This document shows positions 6,913-16,409 of a DNA stretch of 64,000 nt, piece by piece. The position numbers and the translations under genes were made by a program. The notes under the pieces were generated by a model. It was given only the letters and a program-made list of their open reading frames with translations. It was not told the DNA's origin and ran no database searches. Where the stretch lies: contig JAMPFR010000004.1 in NCBI GenBank assembly GCA_023664365.1, forward strand, positions 32,082 through 96,081. Direction: 5' to 3'. This DNA is from Acetatifactor muris (lineage in GTDB: Bacteria > Bacillota > Clostridia > Lachnospirales > Lachnospiraceae). The first letter of the stretch is position 1; every line of letters begins with the position of its first letter.

Positions 6913-7770
6913 ATGATTCAGAACCTATTTGAAAATAAACGCACTCTCTCCTTTGAGGTATTTCCGCCGAAAAAGGACGGCGAATTTGAAAAGGCATTTG
7001 AAGTGCTGGATGCACTGGGGGAACTGAAGCCTGATTTCATCAGTGTGACTTACGGCGCAGGAGGCAGCCGTTCCGGGCAGACCATAGAAATCGCCTCCTA
7101 CATACAAAACAAGCTTGAGATCGACGCCATGGCGCACATGACCTGTGTGGGCAGCCGCAGAGAGCAGCTTTTAAATGTTTACGAAGAATTAAAAAAGCAC
7201 AATGTAAAACATGTGCTGGCGCTGCGGGGCGACCGGCCCAGGGATATGACGGACGAACAGTTTGCCTCCCGGGATTTTGCCCATGCCAGCGATATGATGA
7301 TATTCTTAAGAGAACAGACGGATTTGACACTGGCCGGAGCATGCTATCCCGAAAAGCATTTTGAAGCCTTCAGTATGGAATCCGATTTAAATAACCTGCG
7401 GAAGAAACAGAAAGCAGGCGCGGAATTTTTTATCAGCCAGCTTTTTTTTGACAATGATTTCTATTACGCTTTTCTGGAAAAGGCAGAAAAAAAAGGAATC
7501 ACTATCCCTGTCTGCGCAGGCATCATGCCCATCACCTCTTCCAAACAGATTGGAACCACCATCACCCTGGCAGGCTCCAGTGTGCCGAAGGCTCTGGCGG
7601 ACATCATCGCCGCCTACGGCGATAACCCTGAGGAAATGCGCAAGGCCGGAATTGATTATGCCATCCGCCAGATTCGCGACCTGCAGGAAAACGGCGTAAA
7701 CGACATTCATCTCTACACTATGAACAAGCCGAAAACGGCAAAGGAAATCGCGGAAGCAATTTATCGCTGA
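6913..7770 (+). CDS. metF: methylenetetrahydrofolate reductase
   Basis: This 285-residue MetF reduces 5,10-methylene-THF to 5-methyl-THF for methionine synthesis, and in acetogen-like clostridia also serves one-carbon metabolism. Diagnostic stretches are SFEVFPPKK at the N-terminus (catalytic Glu), FISVTYGAGGS, HMTCVGSRREQL, LALRGDRP and the FISQLFFDNDFYYAFLEK segment. The start is ATG 6913 after AAAGGA; an in-frame upstream ATG at 6880 adds non-conserved residues and has no ribosome site. Length is typical of the short bacterial form without the C-terminal regulatory domain. It is a lone plus-strand gene, convergent with gpsA, and the stops are only 13 bp apart. Confidence 0.95.
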   Translation: MIQNLFENKRTLSFEVFPPKKDGEFEKAFEVLDALGELKPDFISVTYGAGGSRSGQTIEIASYIQNKLEIDAMAHMTCVGSRREQLLNVYEELKKHNVKHVLALRGDRPRDMTDEQFASRDFAHASDMMIFLREQTDLTLAGACYPEKHFEAFSMESDLNNLRKKQKAGAEFFISQLFFDNDFYYAFLEKAEKKGITIPVCAGIMPITSSKQIGTTITLAGSSVPKALADIIAAYGDNPEEMRKAGIDYAIRQIRDLQENGVNDIHLYTMNKPKTAKEIAEAIYR

Positions 7771-7783
7771 TAAGGGCGTTGCA

Positions 7784-8794
7784 TCAGTTCGGGAAGGGAA
7801 AAGCGGGAACCTCCACCTTTTTATCCCGCAGCATCAGATCCTTCACTGCGCTGTCGGCGCTCTTGCCCTCAAACAGCACCGCGTTTACCTGCTCGATAAT
7901 GGGCAGCTGCACATTATATTTTTTCGCCAGGCCCATGGCGGCCTTGGCAGAATAAACTCCCTCAACCACCATCTGCACCTGGGCCATAGCCTCCTCCATG
8001 GTTTTGCCCTGGCCTATCAGGATGCCTGCCCGGCGGTTTCTGGAGTGCATACTGGCGCAGGTCACAATCAAATCTCCGATTCCCGTAAGTCCGCAGAATG
8101 TCTCGAAACGTCCTCCCATGGCAGTGCCCAGACGGGCAATCTCCGTAATACCTCTGGTAATCAGGGCTGCTTTGGTATTATCCCCGTAGCCCAGTCCGTC
8201 CGCAATACCGGCGGCAAGGGCCACCACGTTTTTCAGGGCGCCGCCCAGCTCCATGCCCAGAATATCCGGGCTGATATACACACGGAAAACCTCGTTCATA
8301 AACAAATTCTGAATATACTCCGCCGTGGCCTTTGTCTTTGCGCCCACTACGATAGTGGTAGGCAGCCCACGCCCCACTTCCTCCGCGTGGGAGGGGCCGG
8401 ACAGCACCGCCACATCTGCCTGGGGAATCTCCTGCTCTATGATCTCCGAAAGGGTCATCAGGCTCTCCTCCTCGATACCCTTTGCCACGTTCAGAATCTT
8501 CTGCCCGGGAGCTGCAAGCTTCGCCAGACGGTTTGCAGTCCTTCTGGTAAAAGAGCTTGCCACCGCCATCACCAGCAGATCCTGTCCCACCACCGCTTCC
8601 CTGTCGTCTGTGGTAAACAGGGTATCCTCCGACAGCCTGACGCCGGGGAGCATCTTATGCTCATGGTTGCTTTTGAGCATCTCAATCTCTGCTTCCAGCG
8701 CAGACCACACCGTCACCTTATGTCCGTTCTTATGCAACAGTACCGCCAGAGCAATGCCCCAGCTGCCGCCGCCCAATATACTTACCTTTGCCAT
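7784..8794 (-). CDS. gpsA: NAD(P)-dependent glycerol-3-phosphate dehydrogenase
   Basis: This 336-residue GpsA makes sn-glycerol-3-phosphate from dihydroxyacetone phosphate for phospholipid synthesis. The Rossmann motif ILGGGSWGIALAVLLHKNGH opens the protein; SGPSHAEEV, the catalytic-Lys segment ELGGALKNVVALAAGI, and CGLTGIGDLIVTC are family hallmarks. It is the last gene of a leftward run: radical SAM protein, der, plsY, gpsA. Its product feeds PlsY, encoded just upstream, so pathway and order agree. Confidence 0.96.
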   Translation of the reverse strand: MAKVSILGGGSWGIALAVLLHKNGHKVTVWSALEAEIEMLKSNHEHKMLPGVRLSEDTLFTTDDREAVVGQDLLVMAVASSFTRRTANRLAKLAAPGQKILNVAKGIEEESLMTLSEIIEQEIPQADVAVLSGPSHAEEVGRGLPTTIVVGAKTKATAEYIQNLFMNEVFRVYISPDILGMELGGALKNVVALAAGIADGLGYGDNTKAALITRGITEIARLGTAMGGRFETFCGLTGIGDLIVTCASMHSRNRRAGILIGQGKTMEEAMAQVQMVVEGVYSAKAAMGLAKKYNVQLPIIEQVNAVLFEGKSADSAVKDLMLRDKKVEVPAFPFPN

Positions 8795-8838
8795 AACGCC
8801 TCTTTCCCGGCATTTTTATGCCTGCCATTATCCATTAT

Positions 8839-9537
8839 CTATGTGGGCTTCTGCGGTCCCGCCTCTTTCCCTCCGGAAGGGATTTCCACCTGGTTCTTTT
8901 TGAACAAATAGGTCTTCCGCTCATTTCCGTGCAGCAGCCTTTTGATATTCTCTCTGTGCTTCCAGTATGCCATGACCAGCAGACAGCCGAACACTATGTA
9001 CATCTCAATCAGCTGTCCCTGGGTCATTTCCTGAAACAGCCAGCCGTTCTGCCCTACCACCACCAACTGGATCATCAGCCCCGCATAGACCAGCAGAGAC
9101 CCCAGGGATACATAGTGCAGAGCAAAAAAGGGGATGAAAAACAACAGTACCCCCGTGATGATGAACCAGGGATGAAAGGAAAGAACCATGCCTGCAGTGG
9201 CAGCAATCCCCTTGCCTCCCTTAAAATTCAGATAAAAGGGATAGTTATGTCCCAGAATGGCCCCCGCGCCGGTATACAGGCACAACAGGTAAATAATGTC
9301 ATGATAGGTATTGCCGAACACCAGCCGCACCAGCCACACCGCCGCCATACACTTTAAGCAGTCCCCCGCAAAGACGATAAGGCCCGCCTTCGTCCCCAGC
9401 ACCCGCAGGGTATTGGTGGTTCCCGCATTGCCGCTGCCGTGCTGCCTGATGTCGATTCCATGGGCTTTTCCATAAAAATACGCCGTCTGAAACAATCCGA
9501 ACACATATCCGATCGCTAAGCATATGATCCTTATCAT
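8839..9537 (-). CDS. plsY: glycerol-3-phosphate acyltransferase PlsY
   Basis: This 232-residue integral membrane acyltransferase transfers an acyl group from acyl-phosphate (made by PlsX, encoded at 57196-58215) to glycerol-3-phosphate, giving lysophosphatidic acid. Conserved motifs are GSGNAGTTNTLRVLGTKAG, HNYPFYLNFKGGKGIAATAG and the hydrophobic helices between them. The C-terminal soluble tail, about 25 residues ending in GGKEAGPQKPT, is a little longer than usual. It starts four bases downstream of the der stop, so the two are co-transcribed. Confidence 0.95.
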   Translation of the reverse strand: MIRIICLAIGYVFGLFQTAYFYGKAHGIDIRQHGSGNAGTTNTLRVLGTKAGLIVFAGDCLKCMAAVWLVRLVFGNTYHDIIYLLCLYTGAGAILGHNYPFYLNFKGGKGIAATAGMVLSFHPWFIITGVLLFFIPFFALHYVSLGSLLVYAGLMIQLVVVGQNGWLFQEMTQGQLIEMYIVFGCLLVMAYWKHRENIKRLLHGNERKTYLFKKNQVEIPSGGKEAGPQKPT

Positions 9538-9541
9538 TGCT

Positions 9542-10882
9542 CTACTGCTCCTTTTCGTTTCTTTCTCTTATGATAAACCGAAGGGGCGTCCCCCTGAAAC
9601 CGAAAGTTTCACGAATCTGGTTTTCAATATATCTGGTGTAGGAAAAGTGCATCAGATCCTTACTGTTCACAAAAATCACAAAGGTGGGAGGCTTTACCGC
9701 CACCTGGGTAATATAGTAGAGCCGAAGCCGCTTCCCCTTGTCGGAAGGGGGCTGCTGCAGGGCCACGGCCTCAGACATAATTTCATTCAGTACGCCGGTT
9801 GCTACCCGCATAGCGTGGTTCTCGCTCACCATGTCAATGGTATCAAACAGTTTATTCAGGCGCTGTCCCGTCTTTGCAGACACAAACAGGATTTCCGCAT
9901 AGGGCATGTAGGACAGGGTATTTCGCACCTTTTCCGTCATACGGTAAATAGTCTTGTCATCCTTCTCCAGAGCGTCCCACTTATTTACGGCGATGATAAC
10001 CGCTTTTCCCCTCTCATGGGCAATTCCCGCAATCTTCGCATCCTGCTCCGTGACGCCCTCCACGGCGTCGATGACCAGCACCACAATATCCGCCCGCTCC
10101 ACGGCGCTTACCGTGCGTACAATCATATAATGCTCCAGATCCTCTTTGACCTTGTTCTTACGACGCAGCCCTGCCGTATCAATAAACACATACTCCCTGC
10201 CGTTGTGGGTGATTTCCGTATCCACCGCATCTCTGGTAGTGCCCGCAATGTCAGACACAATCAGCCTCTCCTCTCCCAGCAGCTTATTAATCAGGGAGGA
10301 TTTCCCTACATTCGGCTTGCCCACAATGGCGACCTTAGGTCTCTCGTCCTCCTCCTCTTCCTCCGCTCCTTCGGGAAACAGGGCAATCACCTGATCCAGC
10401 AGATCTCCCAGTCCAAGCTTATTCGCTGCGGAAATGGGATAAGGCTCTCCAATACCGAGATTATAAAATTCATAGACGTCCGGCATATATTTTTCCCGAT
10501 CATCCACCTTATTTACCACCAGCAGAACCGGCTTGCGGGAGCGCCTGAGCATATCCGCCACCTTTGAATCCGCGTCCACCAGCCCCTGCTTCACATCCAC
10601 CAGAAAGAGAATCACATCCGCCGTATCTATGGCAATCTGAGCCTGGGTACGCATTTGGGATAAAATCACATCCCGGCTGTCCGGCTCGATGCCGCCCGTA
10701 TCAATCAATGTAAAGGTTCTGTCCAGCCAGCTTACATCCGCATAAATGCGATCCCTTGTAATGCCGGGCGTATCCTTTACAATAGAGATTCTTTCCCCTG
10801 CCAGCATATTAAACAGCGTTGACTTTCCCACATTCGGCCGTCCTACCACCGCCACAATGGGCTTTGCCGTCTTTTTCGCCAT
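9542..10882 (-). CDS. der: ribosome biogenesis GTPase Der
   Basis: This protein has two tandem GTPase domains and a C-terminal KH-like domain, typical of Der/EngA, which acts in 50S subunit maturation. Domain 1 has GRPNVGKST and DTGG; domain 2 has GKPNVGKSS, DTAGLRRK and NKWD. The C-terminal domain contains the RLYYITQVAVKPPTFVIFVN segment. I place the start at ATG 10882 (MAKKTAKPIVAVVG) with GTGAGG six bases upstream; a GTG four codons earlier is possible. An acidic EEEEEDERPK linker joins the two G domains. The length of 446 aa is normal. Confidence 0.96.
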   Translation of the reverse strand: MAKKTAKPIVAVVGRPNVGKSTLFNMLAGERISIVKDTPGITRDRIYADVSWLDRTFTLIDTGGIEPDSRDVILSQMRTQAQIAIDTADVILFLVDVKQGLVDADSKVADMLRRSRKPVLLVVNKVDDREKYMPDVYEFYNLGIGEPYPISAANKLGLGDLLDQVIALFPEGAEEEEEDERPKVAIVGKPNVGKSSLINKLLGEERLIVSDIAGTTRDAVDTEITHNGREYVFIDTAGLRRKNKVKEDLEHYMIVRTVSAVERADIVVLVIDAVEGVTEQDAKIAGIAHERGKAVIIAVNKWDALEKDDKTIYRMTEKVRNTLSYMPYAEILFVSAKTGQRLNKLFDTIDMVSENHAMRVATGVLNEIMSEAVALQQPPSDKGKRLRLYYITQVAVKPPTFVIFVNSKDLMHFSYTRYIENQIRETFGFRGTPLRFIIRERNEKEQ

Positions 10883-10900
10883 ATCCTGCCTCACTTTCCG

Positions 10901-10986
10901 TCATACCGCCAGCAGCGGCACAAACCTGGAAGAATGTCCGCACTTTGGGCATTCTTCCGTGTGCATAGGTTTCGCGAAGCGAAACC
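10901..10986. repeat. two hairpins upstream of der
   Basis: The gap between the radical SAM gene stop and der holds two perfect stems: GGAAGAATG (10928-10936) with CATTCTTCC (10950-10958), and GGTTTCGC-GAA-GCGAAACC (10968-10986). Neither is followed by a T run on the minus strand, so they are not standard terminators. A 21-codon minus-strand frame at 10901-10966 overlaps the first stem and encodes a CPKCGH zinc-knuckle-like peptide. I regard translation of that frame as unproven. Confidence 0.5.
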
Positions 10987-10996
10987 GTAGATTTTC

Positions 10997-12349
10997 TTAG
11001 CGGGCGTACTTTGACCGTTTAGAAAATCTTTGCACACTTTCTACAAAGTCATATCCGCTTGATTTTACAATATCTACCGGAACTTGTAAAGCTTTTTCAA
11101 TGTCCTTTAAGGAAATATCATCCAAAAAAATGCCGGCATCCACCCGCACCATGTTTTCCGGCAGAAGCAATACCCCGCCCAGCTCCTTTCCCTTCAGCTG
11201 CTCCTGCAGATCCCGCCCGGTAATCAGCCCGGAAACCGTAATCTGCTCCCCGAAAAAGAAGTTGGTAATCGGGTACACATGAAGTCTGACATTCGGGTAA
11301 CATTCCGTTATTCTGTCCGCCATGCGTTTGATATAGGGATATGCCAGCAGCCCTGTGGCTATGGACAGCTCGCCCCGGCGGCTTTCGCAGGGAAACCCGT
11401 CCTGCTTCTCCCTCTGCTTCATGGCCTCCTCAAATTCATTCAAAAGCAGCCGCAGCATGCCCACGCCGTTTTCCAGCTGCAGATAACCGTCATAGCGTTC
11501 CTCCTCCGGCACCTCCCGCCCTGCCAGAATATACCACTCGTCGCTGGCATGGACAAAGTGAATTCCATGCTTTTTTACACATTCCTTCTGATATGCCTCA
11601 ATGGTATCAATGACCTCCGCCGCATCCTCCTTCATAAAAGGTTCCAGAGGATACAGCCCCTCCCGGTACTTTGTCAGCCCCACCGGCACCACGGACAGGC
11701 TTTCCAGCACGGGAATATACTTCATCAGCTGCTCTATGCTGAAACTTAATTCTTTTCCGTCGTTTAACCCTTTACACAGGACAATCTGCCCGTTCATGTG
11801 AATGTCCGCCTCAAACAATGTGTCAACCTTCCTCAGGGCCTCTCCTGCGAAGCGGTTATTCAGCATTCTGCAGCGCAGCTCGGGATTCATGGTCTGAAAG
11901 GAAATATTGATAGGGGACAGACGGTATCTGCAGATTCTGTCAATGTCATGGTCGGACATATTGGTCAGGGTCACATAATTTCCCTGCAGAAAGGAAAGCC
12001 GGGAATCATCATCCTTAAAATACAAGTTCTCCCGCATACCGGGCGGCATCTGATCGATAAAGCAGAACACACATTTATTATGGCAGTGCCGATATTCATC
12101 CATAAGCCCGTTCTCAAATTCTACACCCAGATCCTCCCCGAGCTCCTTGTCCACTTCCAGAAGCCACTGCTCGCCGTCCGGCTTCTCTACCAGCACCTCA
12201 ATATAGGTATCCTGCACCAGAAACTGGTAATCAAATATATCCTCTATTTCCGTGTCATTTACAGATAAAATCCTGTCTCCTGCTTCTATCTCAAGCTCTT
12301 CCGCAATGCTCCCCGGAAGAACCTTTTTCACCACATGATTCTTCTTCAT
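10997..12349 (-). CDS. DUF512 radical SAM protein with PDZ-like domain
   Basis: This 450-residue protein belongs to the Firmicute/cyanobacterial DUF512 radical SAM group (TIGR03279-like). An N-terminal PDZ-like domain (KKVLPGSIAEELEIEAGDRIL) comes first, then a radical SAM 4Fe-4S cysteine motif C-x3-C-x2-C in CHNKCVFCFIDQ (about residues 86-97), then the DUF512 region near the C-terminus. The reaction is not established. Start ATG 12349 follows AAGGGA by seven bases. Longer in-frame upstream sequence overlaps the prs promoter and is not conserved-looking. The neighbours der-plsY-gpsA are the common clostridial order, from memory. Confidence 0.85.
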   Translation of the reverse strand: MKKNHVVKKVLPGSIAEELEIEAGDRILSVNDTEIEDIFDYQFLVQDTYIEVLVEKPDGEQWLLEVDKELGEDLGVEFENGLMDEYRHCHNKCVFCFIDQMPPGMRENLYFKDDDSRLSFLQGNYVTLTNMSDHDIDRICRYRLSPINISFQTMNPELRCRMLNNRFAGEALRKVDTLFEADIHMNGQIVLCKGLNDGKELSFSIEQLMKYIPVLESLSVVPVGLTKYREGLYPLEPFMKEDAAEVIDTIEAYQKECVKKHGIHFVHASDEWYILAGREVPEEERYDGYLQLENGVGMLRLLLNEFEEAMKQREKQDGFPCESRRGELSIATGLLAYPYIKRMADRITECYPNVRLHVYPITNFFFGEQITVSGLITGRDLQEQLKGKELGGVLLLPENMVRVDAGIFLDDISLKDIEKALQVPVDIVKSSGYDFVESVQRFSKRSKYAR

Positions 12350-12390
12350 AAAAATGTCCCTTCCCGTAAAATTATTATACAAACATTCTC

Positions 12391-12419
12391 TTGACGTGTC
12401 ACTAGCATAATGATATAAA
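12391..12419 (+). promoter_or_regulatory. promoter for prs
   Basis: TTGACG (-35, 12391-12396), a 17-bp spacer and TATAAA (-10, 12414-12419) on the plus strand. Transcription would begin near 12426, leaving only about 16 bases before the ATG at 12442, with the GAGGAG ribosome site inside that short leader. Confidence 0.75.
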
Positions 12420-12441
12420 TTTAATGTGAGGAGAAAAAAAT

Positions 12442-13641
12442 ATGCCCAACTTACAAAAGCTCGAAAACGCAATGCCTGTTGCCCCTTTAAAGCTTATCGC
12501 CCTGCCTTCCGCAGAACAGATGGGGCGCAGGATCAATGAATATCTGGTGGAATTCCGAAAAAGTATCCACAATGACAAGGTTAAAAACGATCCGGCCTTT
12601 CACGGCTATATTGAAAATAATTATCTGGTAAGCATTTCCACCCCCAGGTTCGGCTCCGGGGAGGCCAAAGCCATACTGGGCGAAAGCATCCGGGGAAAGG
12701 ACTTATTTCTGCTGGCGGACGTCTGCAATCACAGCATCACCTACAACATGAACGGATACACCAACCATATGTCCCCTGACGATCATTATCAGGATTTAAA
12801 GCGGGTAATTGCCGCCTGCAACGGCAAGGCCCGCCGCATTAACGTTATCATGCCCTTCCTGTATGAGAGCAGGCAGCACAAAAGAAACGGCAGGGAATCC
12901 CTGGACTGCGCTTACGCGCTGAAAGAGCTTAAAAACATGGGCATCCATAACCTGATTACCTTTGACGCCCATGACCCCAGGGTGCAGAATGCCACCCCCT
13001 TAAACGGCTTTGATAATTTTATTCCCCATGACCAGTTCATAAAGGCCCTGCTGAACGCGGAAGACGACTTAATTGTGGATAAGGAGCATCTGGTAGTCAT
13101 CAGCCCTGACGAGGGTGCGCTGGATCGGGCCATCTACTTTGCCAGCGTCCTGGGTGTAGATACCGGAATGTTCTACAAGCGCAGGGACTATTCCACCATC
13201 GTAGGCGGCAAGAATCCCATTGTAGCTCATGAATTCTTAGGCGACAGTGTGGACGGCAGGGACGTTATTATCATTGACGATATGATTTCCTCCGGCGGCA
13301 GCATGATTGACACTGCAAAACAGCTGAAAATGCGAAACGCACGGCGTGTATTCATCTGCTGCACCTTCGGACTTTTTACGGAGGGTCTGAAGGCCTTTGA
13401 CGCCGCATATGAACAGGGTTACTTTGACAAGGTAGTCACTACGGATCTGACCTGGCTGCCCCCTGAGCTATACACCCGGCCTTATTTCATCGAGGCGGAC
13501 ATGAGCAAGTTTATCGCCTCCCTCATCGACTTTATGAACCATGCCGCCTCCTTAAGCGGCGTCATGGAGACTACGGAAAAAATGCACAGCATTCTGGACG
13601 CATACAATGAACGCAGGGATGTGGACGTAAATCCGGATTAA
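12442..13641 (+). CDS. prs: ribose-phosphate pyrophosphokinase
   Basis: This enzyme makes PRPP from ribose-5-phosphate and ATP for nucleotide, His and Trp synthesis. The PRPP-binding loop DVIIIDDMISSGGSMIDTA (about residues 271-289) and the preceding VVISPDEGALDRA segment are clear. At 399 residues it is about 80 longer than the usual 315-residue enzyme. The extra length comes from an N-terminal stretch and insertions, a variant I recall from other Lachnospiraceae. The start ATG 12442 has GAGGAG just upstream. The gene is convergent with the histidine kinase gene, and the two stops overlap by four bases. Confidence 0.92.
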   Translation: MPNLQKLENAMPVAPLKLIALPSAEQMGRRINEYLVEFRKSIHNDKVKNDPAFHGYIENNYLVSISTPRFGSGEAKAILGESIRGKDLFLLADVCNHSITYNMNGYTNHMSPDDHYQDLKRVIAACNGKARRINVIMPFLYESRQHKRNGRESLDCAYALKELKNMGIHNLITFDAHDPRVQNATPLNGFDNFIPHDQFIKALLNAEDDLIVDKEHLVVISPDEGALDRAIYFASVLGVDTGMFYKRRDYSTIVGGKNPIVAHEFLGDSVDGRDVIIIDDMISSGGSMIDTAKQLKMRNARRVFICCTFGLFTEGLKAFDAAYEQGYFDKVVTTDLTWLPPELYTRPYFIEADMSKFIASLIDFMNHAASLSGVMETTEKMHSILDAYNERRDVDVNPD

Positions 13642-16391
13642 TTTTCCTGTTCAAATTGATTTTCCTGCTCATTGTAGCAGGGGAAATCCAGGGTTATTTT
13701 AAACAGGTCGCCGTCCAGGTATATAGTGAACTCTCCGCCCTGCACCCTTGTCAGGCTCTGGGCAATGGACAGCCCAAGTCCGCTTCCCTCGGTACTTCTC
13801 GCCAGATCTCCCCGGATAAACCTCTCCGTCAGTTCCTCCGGTCTGATGTTCATCTGCTGCTTGGAAATATTTTTCACAGATGCACAGACCCGGCCGTTTT
13901 CCGTCTTCACATCAAAATAAACTCTGGTTCCTTCCAGCGCATATTTACAGATATTGTTCAGCAGATTTTCCACCACTCTCCACATGCGCCTGCTGTCCGC
14001 CAGAATGTCCGCAGCCGGGCCACTCTCCTCAAAGACCACCTGTAATCTGCTCTCCTCCAGCTTCTCGGAAAATTCTCCGATTCCCTGATTAAGCAGCTCG
14101 GTCAGGTTTACCTTTTCCTTGTTCAGCTCAATGTTTCCGGAAGAAATCTTGGACGCCTCCACCAAATCATCCGTCAGCTGCTTCAGACGCTGGGCCTTGC
14201 TGTCCAGAATGTCAATATACCCTCTGGCAGGCTCCTCCGTTATCCCCGTGCGTTTTAAAAGATCTATATAGTTGATAATGGATGTAAGAGGCGTCTTGAT
14301 ATCATGGGACACATTGGTAATCAGATCCGCTTTCATCTGTTCGTCCCGCATACTTGTCTTTACCGCTTTTTTGATGCCCTCACCGATATTGTTCACCGCG
14401 TCCGCCAATTCCCGGTTGGATCCGTGCAGGCTTCCCGTTTCCAGCTTGTAATCCACCTCTCCGTCCCGTATCCGGTTGATGCCGTCCACAATTTCATTCT
14501 GTTCGCCGCCCCGCCTGAATATCATTACGCCGATAAAACCGTCAAAGAGAACGATACACACTATGGCAATGATTCCAAGCACTTCTCTCTCCCGCAGCCT
14601 GTACACAGCTACCAGCGCCGCCAGATTGATGAACAAAAATAAATTATAAGGCAGCAATACACTGATTACGGAATTTCTGTGACTGAAAATAAACCGTAAC
14701 GCCTTTTCCACACCGATACAGACATAATGCAGCAGGCTGCCCTTCCACAGACTTTTGGACCTGAGCCTGCGCACAAAGCTGTACCACACGATACCTGCGG
14801 TAACGCTTAAATAAACTCCGTAAACCGCAAACATTCCGTACTGAAACACTCTGGACAGCTGAAGTCCCAGTACCTGGGTTGTTGCCACCGCAGTATTTTC
14901 CGCAATCTCCGTCAGCCGCTGAAAACCATAGCGGCCGCCCAAGACAAAAGCTGCCGCCAACAGGATAAGCGCCTCCGTCCACATATGGTCAAACCGCTTC
15001 AGATAGCAGACCTTCTCACCGTTTTCCGTTACCGCCACTCCCGCCGTGACAGACAGGTAAATTCCTATGCCAAGCCACAGCACCAGCAGCATGACAAATA
15101 CTGCAAAATAGCGCCCCATATTGGGCACAATCCTGTCATACACCGCATTGGCATTATAAAATGCGTCGGTGGCAGTGTAGTCTGTATCTACCCCAAGCCA
15201 GATATGGGTAGTGTCCGGATATGCATAATCATAGGCGCTGACATACCCGTATATCTCCTCCTCACTCATCACGGTATTGCCCATAAATATCAGACTGTCG
15301 GGATAGTAGATCAGATACCTTCTGTACTCTGAAAAAAGCTCTGTTATTTCCTCAACGGAGGCATTCTGCAGTTCCGGCACATTGGTGTATGTACGCATCC
15401 CTCCGTCCGTCATCATGCGCACTACATATTTCACATTGCTTTTTCCCGCTTCATAAGCGCTGTTGCAGACCTGATATCTTTCATAGTGCCCTGACAGAGA
15501 CTCGATGGTGGCTACCACATTGCTCTGAAGCCGGAGATAATCCACCCAGTTATCCGCATAACGTATCAGCTGCTTTTCTCCGTCCACGGTTGCATAACGG
15601 CAGTTCAGAATCGGAACCCGCACCCGAATCACGCCATCCTCCCGGAACACCTCAATCCACTCCGGGTCCTGCGCCATAACGTATGCAAAGGCCAGGTCCT
15701 CGAGCTGGGCCTCGCTCTGTCCCGTGCTCTCTATCTTTTCGGCAATAACGGCAACCTCCTCCGCACTCTTCCCGTAATAAGCCGGTTCCGCTCCCTCCTG
15801 CGGCAGCCCGTCCGCTCCCGGCGGTATTTCTCCGGTATTCGGCGTATCCTCTCCCCGTCTGTAAAATCCGTCAAAGCAAAGCTGCTGATACTCGTCCAAC
15901 GTAAAATTTTCCGGATAAATAATATATCCGAAATAATTCACGAAATCCGATATGCTCATAATATGCTTTGTATCCGAAACGCCGTACTTTCCCCATTTAA
16001 TGAGATCATCCAGATCATAGACAGCGGACATGGGACAGCCCTGATCCACTCCTATTTTAGCGGCATATTCCGTTGTATCTATCTGTTTTAAGGGATCCAG
16101 TTCCCCGTCTGTCTCAAACAAATCCTTGATGGCAACCAACTGCGTAATGTCATAAACCGCGCTTCTGAACAGGGCCAGATAAGCCTCCGACTCCTCAAAC
16201 TCCTGCCTGTTATTGACGGGAAACACCCTGTAGCTTTTCGTGCCGTCAATGGTATCCACTTCAATATAGGAATTCAAGAGAATACCTGCTACTGCAAGCA
16301 GAATACCTGCCGCCACCAGATGCTGCAGCAGTCCTGCCAGTATTCTCTTTAGGTTTCTTTTCTTCATATGATTTTTTATATGACCCTTCAT
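13638..16391 (-). CDS. membrane sensor histidine kinase with large extracytoplasmic domain
   Basis: This 917-residue sensor kinase pairs with the response regulator directly upstream. An N-terminal helix (about residues 15-40) is followed by roughly 390 extracytoplasmic residues. Next come several membrane helices between about 435 and 645, including YFAVFVMLLVLWLGIGIYL. A HAMP-like linker leads to a HisKA domain with the phospho-acceptor in SHDIKTPLTSIINYIDLL (His near 696). The HATPase has an N box ENLLNNICKYA and a G box GSGLGLSIAQ (near 870). The extracellular region is not a domain I recognise, so the signal is unknown. Start ATG 16391 is used; ATG 16367 is an alternative. Confidence 0.9.
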   Translation of the reverse strand: MKGHIKNHMKKRNLKRILAGLLQHLVAAGILLAVAGILLNSYIEVDTIDGTKSYRVFPVNNRQEFEESEAYLALFRSAVYDITQLVAIKDLFETDGELDPLKQIDTTEYAAKIGVDQGCPMSAVYDLDDLIKWGKYGVSDTKHIMSISDFVNYFGYIIYPENFTLDEYQQLCFDGFYRRGEDTPNTGEIPPGADGLPQEGAEPAYYGKSAEEVAVIAEKIESTGQSEAQLEDLAFAYVMAQDPEWIEVFREDGVIRVRVPILNCRYATVDGEKQLIRYADNWVDYLRLQSNVVATIESLSGHYERYQVCNSAYEAGKSNVKYVVRMMTDGGMRTYTNVPELQNASVEEITELFSEYRRYLIYYPDSLIFMGNTVMSEEEIYGYVSAYDYAYPDTTHIWLGVDTDYTATDAFYNANAVYDRIVPNMGRYFAVFVMLLVLWLGIGIYLSVTAGVAVTENGEKVCYLKRFDHMWTEALILLAAAFVLGGRYGFQRLTEIAENTAVATTQVLGLQLSRVFQYGMFAVYGVYLSVTAGIVWYSFVRRLRSKSLWKGSLLHYVCIGVEKALRFIFSHRNSVISVLLPYNLFLFINLAALVAVYRLREREVLGIIAIVCIVLFDGFIGVMIFRRGGEQNEIVDGINRIRDGEVDYKLETGSLHGSNRELADAVNNIGEGIKKAVKTSMRDEQMKADLITNVSHDIKTPLTSIINYIDLLKRTGITEEPARGYIDILDSKAQRLKQLTDDLVEASKISSGNIELNKEKVNLTELLNQGIGEFSEKLEESRLQVVFEESGPAADILADSRRMWRVVENLLNNICKYALEGTRVYFDVKTENGRVCASVKNISKQQMNIRPEELTERFIRGDLARSTEGSGLGLSIAQSLTRVQGGEFTIYLDGDLFKITLDFPCYNEQENQFEQEN

Positions 16392-16409
16392 ATGACCTCA
16401 TTTCCGACA

